In this document: in pieces, positions 56,674 to 64,000 of the stretch
Layout of the letters: every line of letters begins with the position of its first letter
Numbering within the stretch: the stretch's first letter is position 1
Origin: Zingiber officinale
Taxonomy: Eukaryota; Streptophyta; Magnoliopsida; Zingiberales; Zingiberaceae
Direction: 5' to 3'
NCBI RefSeq assembly: GCF_018446385.1
Contig: NC_055992.1
Coordinates: 15,904,877-15,968,876 of the forward strand
Length of the DNA: 64,000 bases
Translations under genes and position numbers: made by a program
The notes under the pieces: model-generated
What the model was told of the DNA's origin: nothing
Seen by the model: the letters and a program-made list of their open reading frames with translations, nothing else
The model's database searches: none

Positions 56674-58099
56674 CACGTGCGAAGCATATACATGTTTTGT
56701 ATTTGTTATTATGAAAAAGTTTCAGATCTGTAAGTTTCTATAATTTTTCAACTTTTATAGATTTTGTGAGTATTTTTCTTGTAGAGGCGAAGCAACAAGT
56801 GCTTGGACACTTGTAGGCTTCGAATACCGAGAAAAACCTTCCAAAACAGCAAGGTCTCGCCCAAACAAAATTATTTTATTTTGGGACAGCGACTTAAGGC
56901 GCTATTAGATCAGTTTGGGACACTCGCAATATTTATTTCACGAAAAGGGGTGCTGCCCCTAACCCCGCAAGGGGCATTGTCTCGCGATCGCTCCCGAAAA
57001 TCGCTAAACGGGACCGCCGGGGAGTTGTGACTCATAAAATTGATAAAACAGTAGTAAAATTATAAAAATTTATGTAAAATATATAATTTAGAATTATGTA
57101 TGATATTGTGATGATCATGGCCCAAAAAACCCCAATGTGATTGGTTAAAATAGTGTTGTAATTTATAATTTGTCCTGCGCACCAATTTTTTATTGTGCGT
57201 ATTGTATATGATATGCGACCTGCGCATCGTGCCTCTCTTATTTTGTTCCTGTTGTAAATAGATTTTAGACTTGAATGTAACTCAAGTTTCATATTTGTAA
57301 TGTACAAAATGAAGTGGTGGAAGGTCCACTCAAGAAGGAGTTACGAAGAGGGTGCTGTCAACACTTGGCGGTCAAAAGGAGGCGCTTGAAGAAGCCGTTG
57401 ACCCTAGGTTGACCGTCCGATCTCCTCATTGGCTTGAGAAGATCGTAGTAGGGCCATGACCTCATCACAAATTCATTAATCAGTATATATGATTGCTTGT
57501 GTGTATGTGATGCATGCTAATGTAGGGTAATTAGTGCCTTAATGCGTATATGATACACAATCATGATTAGATTCGATCTTAATCAAGTCAACTTGAAATG
57601 CCTACCAAGTTTTGATACCCATCACTACCTCGATTATTTGTTGTTGTTGAATCTGCCAAAGCATAGCAACGCATATTATCTTGGTAGGGTGCGGAGGTAC
57701 AATCTTGGTCCCGCCTATCAAAGCTTGGGTAAAGACAAACTCAATTAGATTGAGTATAACTAGTTAACTCAATTAAATCAGGTAAAACTATAGGCATTTT
57801 CCAATGGTTGGATAAACAAGAGTTGCATAGAGATGTAATTGATAATTAGTTATCTACCGATCATACTAAGTCTTGGGTGATTTAGCCAAAGCTAACTCAA
57901 GGCGTAGTATGATATAGATCTTGTCCCATGAGAATTATAGCTAATTGGTATGAATCTAGTAGTGTGGTTTGACCACATCCATGACTTGATTCTACAAAAG
58001 TCCTATAATTCAGTGGGAGCATCATTTAGTTAAAGGCCTAATTAAATGATCAGTGGAATATGATATTTATTCTCTGCTTTATTTATGTTGTAGATTGTC
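56674..58099 (+). other. Element J leader, noncoding
   Basis: A leader of about 1.4 kb separates the primer site from gag. Small frames on either strand have no recognisable domain. Confidence 0.6.
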
Positions 58100-58930
58100 A
58101 TGTCGACAAACACGAACACTTTCTCCCTGCATTCTGTTCTTGACAAGGACAAGCTCAATGGAGCTAATTTCCTAAACTGGTACAGGAATCTGAGAATCGT
58201 TCTCACACAAGAAAGAAAACTGTACGTCCTGGAGTAGCCCATTCTGGAGGCACCTCCTGCCACTGCCACGCGAGCTAACTGACATGCTTATAAGATGCAT
58301 CAAGATGATGCATTAGATGTGTCATACCTCATGCTCTCAACCATGAACTCTGAGCTTCAGAAGTAACACGAGTTGATGACTGCTTCTGATATGGTTGAAC
58401 ATCTTCGTCAACTATATCAAGGATAAGCAAGGCACGAGAGATTCGAGATCTCTAAGGCACTATTTCAGTGCAAGATGCAAGATGGGACTCCTGTAGGTCC
58501 ATATGTACTCAAGATAATTGGGTACATAGAGAACCTACAAAGATTGGGTTTCCCACTTGGCCAAGAACTGGCCATTGACTTGATCTTGCAATCCTTGCGA
58601 GAAAGTTACAGTCAATTTGTCATGAATTACAACATGAACGAAATTGATAAGCCACTGCCTGAGCTGCTAAGCATGTTGCGAACTACTGAGCTCAACCTTA
58701 AGAAGGTAAAGCCCAACTCCATTTTGATGGTGCATAAGCATAAAGGCAAGGGCAAGCCTAAAAGTAAGGGAAAGTCCCAAGCCAAGGGCAAAGGCAAGGT
58801 AATGAAACCTAAAGGAGGGGTTGCCAAGGATGCTACCTGCTTTGCGGTCAGACCGGACACTGGAAAAGGAACTGCAAAGTATATCTGGAAGATCTTAAGA
58901 AGAAGAGAAACGAGATTTCTACTTCAGGTA
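58100..58930 (+). pseudogene. Element J gag, four stops and a broken zinc knuckle
   Basis: MSTNTNTFSLHSVLDKDKLN at 58100 starts a Copia gag with the UBN2-type core (GANFLNWYRNLRIVL). In-frame stops are at 58235 and near 58280, 58364 and 58424; beyond that the frame is open from 58475 (FGLGQ-like FPLGQELAIDLILQSL, ELLSMLRTTELNLKK). A lysine/glycine-rich tract leads to a zinc-knuckle remnant near 58840-58880, where a small deletion shifts the frame and removes a Cys/His pair. Confidence 0.8.
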
Positions 58931-61617
58931 TATATGTTATAGAAGTCAATCTCTCTATTTCTTCATCATGGGTATTAGATACCGGATGTGCTTCTCACAT
59001 TTGTACTAATGTACAGGCGCTGAGAAATAGTAGGGCATTGACGAAGGGCGAGGTGGACCTATGAGTAGGCAATGGAGCATGGGTTGCTGCTGTTGCTATA
59101 GGAACTTACTTTCTATCTCTTCCCTCTGGGCTTGTACTAGAATTAGATGAATGCTGTTATGTACCTACTCTCACAAAGAACATCATTTCAGTTTCTTGTT
59201 TAGACAAGAAAGACTTTTTGTTTATAATAAAGAACAAATGTTGTTCTGTTTATTTAAATGATATGTTCTATTGTAGTGCACCTCTGATGAACGGACTCTA
59301 CATTCTAGACTTAGAGAACCCCATCTATAACATAAGTACCAAAAGGTTCAAGTCAAATGAAATGAACTAAACCTATCTCTGCCATTGTCGCTTAGGTCAT
59401 ATAAATGAGAATCACTTATCCCAACTCCATAAAGATGATTTTCTGGACTCATTTGATTTTGAATCATATGAGACATGCGAGTCATGCCTACTGGGCAAGA
59501 TGACCAAGACTCCCTTTAGTGGACACAGCAAAAGAGCAACTGACTTGTTAGGACTTTTACATAGTGATGTATGTGGCCCTTTCAATGTCACTGCCAGAGG
59601 TGGTTATAGGTACTTCATTACATTTACTGATAACTTCAGTAGATATGGTTATATGTATCTGATCACACATAAGTTAGAATCCTTTGAAAAGTTCAAAGAA
59701 TTCAAGAATGAAGTACAAAACCAGCTGGGCAAGAGTATTAAAATACTTCAATCATATCGAGGTGGTGAATACCTTAGCCATGAGTTTCATGACTATCTAG
59801 CTGAGTGTGGGATTCTATCCTAACTCACTCCTCCTGGAACACCACAGTGGAATGGTGTATCCGAAAGGAAGAATCGTACCCTATTAGATATGGTATGATC
59901 TATGATGAGTCAAACAGATATTCCTATATCTTTTTGGGGATATGCTCTAGACACAGCAGCCTTCACACTTAATCGTGTTCCATCTAAAGCTGTGATAAAG
60001 ACACCATATAGGATATGGACTAGGAGAGATGCTCAGATATCTTTTATGAGGATTTGGGGTTGTGAGGCTTACGTTCGATGTCAAGTCTCGGACAAACTGG
60101 GACCCAAATCCGATAAGTGCTATTTTATAGGATATCCCAAGGAAACGAAGGGATATTACTTCTACATTCCCAGTCACCATAAAGTGTTTGTGGCTAAGAC
60201 TGGGGTATTTCTAGAAAATGACTTTGTTTCTAGAAAAACTAGTGGGAGTACATTCTATCTTGAAGTAGTTCAAGATATGGACCATAGCACTGAAGCCTTG
60301 ATGGAAGCTGAACTGGAACCGCAAAATGTTGTGGATGATGAGATTGTTGCACAAGGAGTTGAGCAACAACAACCAGTTCAAGTAGACCTACTTTTTCGTA
60401 GATCTGACAGGATACGTCATCAGTCTGAAAGATACTCTTTTCTCTTGTCTGACCATGACGACGTTATGCTCATTGAGAATGAACCTACCTCCTATTAGGA
60501 AGCTGTGATGAGACCAGATTCTGAGAAATGGCTAGAGGCCATGAGATCCGAGATGGAATCTATGTACGCCAACCAAGTATGGACTTTGGTTGATCCACCT
60601 AAAGGTGTCAAACCCATTGGGTGTAAGTGGATCTTTAAGAGAAAGACTGATATGAATGGACTTATTACCTATAAGGGTCATTTGGTAGTTAAAGGTTTCA
60701 AGCAAATTCATGTTATTGACTATGAAGAAACTTTTTCTCTAGTAGCGATGTTTAAGTCCATTCAGATCATGCTTGCTATTGCAACATACCACGATTATGA
60801 GATCTGGCAGATGGATGTCAAAACCGCGTTTCTGAATGGAAACTTGCTCGAGGATGTGTACATGACACAACATGAGGATTTTGTAGATCCACTGCATACT
60901 GGCAGAGTATACAACCTGCATAAGTCCAGTTATGCACTAAAGCAAGCTTCTCGAAGCTAGAATCTTCGATTCGATAATGCGATCAAATAGTTTGGTTTCA
61001 TCAAGAATGAAGATGAACCATGTGTCTACAAGAAGGTTGATGGGAACACAGTTGTCTTCCTTGTATTGTATGTGGATGGCATACTACTCATTGGAAATGA
61101 CATCTCTTTGCTACAGTCTGTAAAGACTTGGCTGGGGAATTGTTTCTCAATGAAGGACTTAGTTGAAGCTGCCTGTATTCTAGGCATAAAGATCTATAGA
61201 GATAGATCTAAGAGATTGCTTGGCCTAAGTCAAAGTACATATATTGACACGGTATTACTACGATTTTCCATGCAGAATTCCAAGAAAGGATCTCTGCCGA
61301 TGTCACATGGTGTGAGTCTTTCAAAGACTCAAAGTCCCTCTTCTAGAGAGGAGAGAGACCGCATGGATAAGATCCCTTATGCTTCAGCCATAGGATCTAT
61401 CATGTACGCCATGCTATGTACTCATCCTGATGTATTGTATGCTTTGAGCATGACGAGCAGATACCAATCAGATCCAGGTGAACATCACTAGATAGCGGTC
61501 AAGAATATTCTTAAGTACTTGAGAAGGACTAAAGAATATTTCTTGATATATGGAGGTGATGGCGAGCTAGCTGTAAAGAGTTACAGTGATGCCAGCTTCC
61601 AAACTGATATGGGTTAG
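58840..61617 (+). pseudogene. Element J pol (protease, integrase, reverse transcriptase), broken
   Basis: One frame can be followed from the zinc knuckle to 61617. It shows a protease signature (WVLDTGCASHI near 58970), the integrase zinc site (CHCRLGHINENHL; CESCLLGKM), the core VCGPFNV and LQSYRGGEYLS (the second catalytic Asp position is Tyr), TPYRIW and QVSDKLGPKSDKCYFIGY, then Copia reverse transcriptase: WQMDVKTAFLNG and YVDGILLIGND (about 61066-61098), where the second Asp of the YVDD core is Gly. In-frame stops occur near 59062, 59368, 59821, 59896, 60496, 60958, 60988, 61489 and 61615. RNase H is cut short after SYSDASFQTD, with only a few more matching residues before unrelated LTR DNA near 61630. 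Confidence 0.85.
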
Positions 61618-61654
61618 GTTTCATGGATCCCCGATGAGGAAGGGAAAGGGGATA

Positions 61655-62750
61655 GCCGAGTTGAGAAGATAGGCCAATATCGAGCTGGATATACCTCCAA
61701 AGAGGTAGGCTAATATAGGCCGAGATATACCTCAAATGAGGTAGGCCAATATCGGCCGAGACATACCTCAAAGGAGGTAGGCCAATATCGATCGAGATAC
61801 ACCTCTAAGGAGGTAGGCCAATATTGGTCGAGCTAATACCTTAAGAAAGATAGGCTAATATTAGTCGAGCTAATACCTTAAGAAAGATAGACCAATGTTG
61901 GTCGGGATAATACCTCAAGAAAGATAGGCCAATATTGGTCGGGATAAAGATAGGCCAATATTAGTCGGGATAAAAATAGACCAATATTGGTCGGGATAAA
62001 GATAGACCAATATTGGTCGAGATAATACCTCAAGAAAGATAGGCCAATATTGGTCAGGATAAAGATAGGTCAATATTGGTCGGGATAAAGATATGCCAAT
62101 ATTGTTTGGGATAAAGATAGGCCAATATTGGTCGGGATAAAGATAGGCCAATATTGGTCGGGATAATACCTCAAGAAAGATAGGCCAATATTGGTCGGGA
62201 TAAAGATAGGCCAATATTGGTCGGGATAAAGATAGGCTAATATTGGTCGGGATAAAGATAAGTCAATATTGAAAGATAGGCCAATATTGGTCGGGATAAT
62301 ACCTTAAGCAAGGTAGGCCAATATTGGTCGGGATAATACCTTAAGCAAGGTAGGTAAATATTGGTCGGGATAATACCTCAAGAAAGATAGGCCAATATTG
62401 GTCGGGATAAAGATAGGCCAATATTGGTCGGGATAAAAATAGGCCAATTGGTCGGGATAATACCTTAAGAAAGATAGGCCAATATTGGTCGGGAGATAAT
62501 ACCTCAAGAAAGATAGGTCAATATTGGTCGGGAAAAAGATAGGCCAATATTGGTCGGGATAAAGATAAGCAAATATTGGTCGGGATAATACCTTAAGAAA
62601 GATAGGCCAATATTGGTCGGGATAATACCTCAAGAAAGATAGGCCAATATTGGTCGAGATAAAGATAGGCCAATATTGGTCGGGATAAAGATGGGTCAAT
62701 ATTGGTCGAGATAATACCTTAAGAAAGATAGGCCAATATCGGTCGGGTTT
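61655..62750 (+). repeat. Tandem array of CCAATATTGG palindromes (about 35 units)
   Basis: A short unit of about 26 bp (GATAGGCCAATATTGGTCGG plus GATAAA) and a long form of about 37 bp with TACCTCAAGAAA inserted are mixed head to tail. Each unit centres on CCAATATTGG, which holds a CCAAT box on both strands. The leftmost units are the most diverged. The array lies about 560 bp upstream of the TATA box. Confidence 0.92.
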
Positions 62751-63310
62751 ACACGTTTAAGATAGATAAACCAGGATTGTTTGAGTTAGCACATCTAGAC
62801 ATAGACTAGTATTAGTTGAGTGTATATGATCGCCCGGGTATGAAAAGATGCAGGACTTTACAGAATTTATAGTATATTACTGGGCGATTAGGATCTATAT
62901 TGAACAATAGCAATAACCAGCCCGGACATAACTTAGGTTCAATCCTGTTCAATACAAATCATAACATAATATCGGGCTATCTGTAACATAATAAGAACAA
63001 AGTAGAAAAGTATGGACGATAAATATATCTCTATATAGCTTATAAGACAGGGCGAGAACAAATATCTTAAGAATATTCATAAATAGCTTAATGAAGATAT
63101 CTGTAATATGTGATTGTATAACAGGTTTGCTAATTTGGTGGGAAGAATATTTCTAGACTTTTCTATAGGCACTAGGCGACAAAAAAGGTACATCTGGGGT
63201 ACAAAGAAGATTCCTTAAAAGCTATTTTGTGCAAGTACATGGCTTACGTCATCTCATAACAAACTCTAACAAACCGGGGTCCACTTCATGACTACGGAGG
63301 TTATATGAAG

Positions 63311-63324
63311 TGGTATAAAAGGGG
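63311..63324 (+). promoter_or_regulatory. Core promoter of LTR K
   Basis: TGGTATAAAAGGGG is preceded by GAAG and followed by AATCCTCTCC, the same core as at 30447-30470 in another Tat-like LTR. Confidence 0.6.
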
Positions 63325-63741
63325 GAATCCTCTCCGTTGGCAAGGTAAGTTGACATCATTGCGCACATTCATAACCCTAATTTCTCAACTACTGTTCATC
63401 TTCTTCCTCCTTCTTCCACACCAAGAGAGATCACTGACTTGCGCATCGGAGGGCCTAGCCAGGGATTCCCACCCCGGTCTTAGGTCATTGACGGTAGTGT
63501 TGGTTGGTCTCTTATGCGCAGGAAGTCTTGGAAGCTTCGGATCTGGGTTTTTTCTCTTCAGATTTGGATTTCTTTTTCATCATCAGGTCTTCGTGTGAGG
63601 AGGACTTTCGGTGACTCTATTTTTCCCGATCCGCTTTGGGTTTCTCGGATCGGTATTTTGCGGACATTATTCTTCATCGGCGCGGTGGGTTTCCTTCTGC
63701 CGGATCTCCGTCCTGCCCAGCTTCTCAGACAGGATCAAATT

Positions 63742-63760
63742 TGGCGTCGTCTGTGGGAAC
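63742..63760 (+). promoter_or_regulatory. Primer binding site, element K (Tat type)
   Basis: TGGCGTCGTCTGTGGGAAC, preceded by GATCAAATT, is identical to the site of element H. Confidence 0.7.
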
Positions 63761-63784
63761 TTCACCTGAATCTAAGACTACAAG

Positions 63785-64000
63785 ATGGAAGAGGCTGGAA
63801 AATCAAATTTACTCACTATTAGCCGTGAAGATCTAGATTTTCTTATTAATTCTCATGTACTAAAAGCTTTGCAACAACAACAACAACAACTTCAAGCTCA
63901 TATTGGAGCTACTCTGCCAGTAGCTCATAATCCAGCAATTTCGACTACTGAGCACCAGAAAGGAAAGGAGCCAGAAGAAGAAGAACATGTATATTTCCCT
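63785..64000 (+). CDS. Element K gag, N-terminal part, runs off the window
   Basis: The frame opens with MEEAGKSNLLTISREDLDFL at 63785, 25 bp after the primer site, and stays open for all 72 codons to the window end. It has a run of six Gln (about residues 30-35) and an acidic GKEPEEEEHV stretch. The start resembles gag of element H (MEDSGRINV...) in the first residues only. It would encode the particle protein of a Tat-like element; unlike its neighbours it shows no break in the visible part. Confidence 0.65.
   Translation, partial: MEEAGKSNLLTISREDLDFLINSHVLKALQQQQQQLQAHIGATLPVAHNPAISTTEHQKGKEPEEEEHVYFP

Larger units (their letters stand above)
61630..63740 (+). mobile_element. 5' LTR of Tat-like element 'K'
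   Basis: The LTR truncates element J near 61630. It carries the palindrome array (61655-62750), a unique stretch (62750-63310), a TATA box (TATAAAAG, 63314-63321) and a leader before the primer site at 63742. The start may be the TG at 61635 but is not proven. Frames on the minus strand (61915-62699) are repeat artefacts. Confidence 0.65.

Noticed and set aside
61915-62699. Two minus-strand frames of 99 and 131 codons with YPDQYWPIF repeats
   Set aside because: They are translations of the palindrome array and have no start context, domain or partner.
61655-62750. Regular short repeats that could be taken for a CRISPR array
   Set aside because: The units are contiguous without unique spacers, vary in length and lie in a plant LTR next to a TATA box and primer site.
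63785-64000. Treating the six-Gln run as part of a host transcription factor gene
   Set aside because: The frame starts 25 bp after a Tat-type primer binding site and resembles the gag start of element H.

Overview
The window is repeat-dense nuclear DNA of a flowering plant. The evidence is a seven-exon plant terpene synthase relic and nested LTR retrotransposons of plant-specific lineages: Sirevirus-like Copia, a chromodomain-type Ty3/gypsy, and Tat-like Ty3/gypsy with a second RNase H. GC-rich motifs such as GGCGCC in the Copia LTRs and the mix of families would fit a monocot, perhaps Zingiberales, but the species cannot be fixed from the sequence. I found no bacterial-type operon, CRISPR array, rRNA gene or convincing functional tRNA gene.

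Layout. 1-2012: 3' end and truncated 3' LTR of a Sirevirus-like Copia element. 2013-5320: degenerate LTR-like DNA with a 183-bp tandem repeat, then a reversed leader, primer site and gag start of a Tat-like element. 5326-17900: a solo Ty3/gypsy LTR (TSD GAGAA) holding a complete-length minus-strand Ty3/gypsy element at 5614-15404 (TSD GCAGT; LTRs 2.54 and 2.55 kb). 18006-18887: a small solo Copia LTR. 19500-29785: a Sirevirus-like element (TSD AGGAG) that keeps only a shortened gag; its 5' LTR is split by another solo Ty3/gypsy LTR (19915-22950). 29786-30780: part of a Tat-like LTR with its own minisatellite.

31.1-45.0 kb is the only low-copy genic part. It is a decayed terpene synthase locus on the minus strand: an exon 6-7 fragment (31548-32143), a scrap of the 3' end (40484-40545), a nearly complete seven-exon copy with three frame breaks (41514-43811), and a stray exon 1 (44817-44967). 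A block of LTRs (32188-40478) separates the fragments, and it includes a second gag-only Sirevirus-like element at 35757-40013.

46.1-47.5 kb holds long nested inverted repeats, probably a foldback or Mutator-like non-autonomous DNA transposon. 47.5-54.8 kb is a Tat-like Ty3/gypsy element with recognisable gag, protease, reverse transcriptase, two RNase H domains and integrase, all broken by stops. 54838-61617 is a Copia element with a 1.8-kb 5' LTR, damaged gag-pol and a lost 3' end. 61.6-64.0 kb is the 5' part of another Tat-like element: its LTR carries about 35 copies of a CCAATATTGG palindrome upstream of a TATA box, and its gag runs open off the window end.

Most retroelement coding regions here are dead. 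The most interesting signals are regulatory or architectural. In the long-LTR Ty3/gypsy family, tRNA-like modules lie antisense to the LTR just upstream of the promoter. The same LTRs show a conserved putative intron containing a conserved block of about 160 bp. Three Tat-like LTRs each have a different minisatellite upstream of the TATA box. Two Sirevirus-like elements have independently kept gag without pol.
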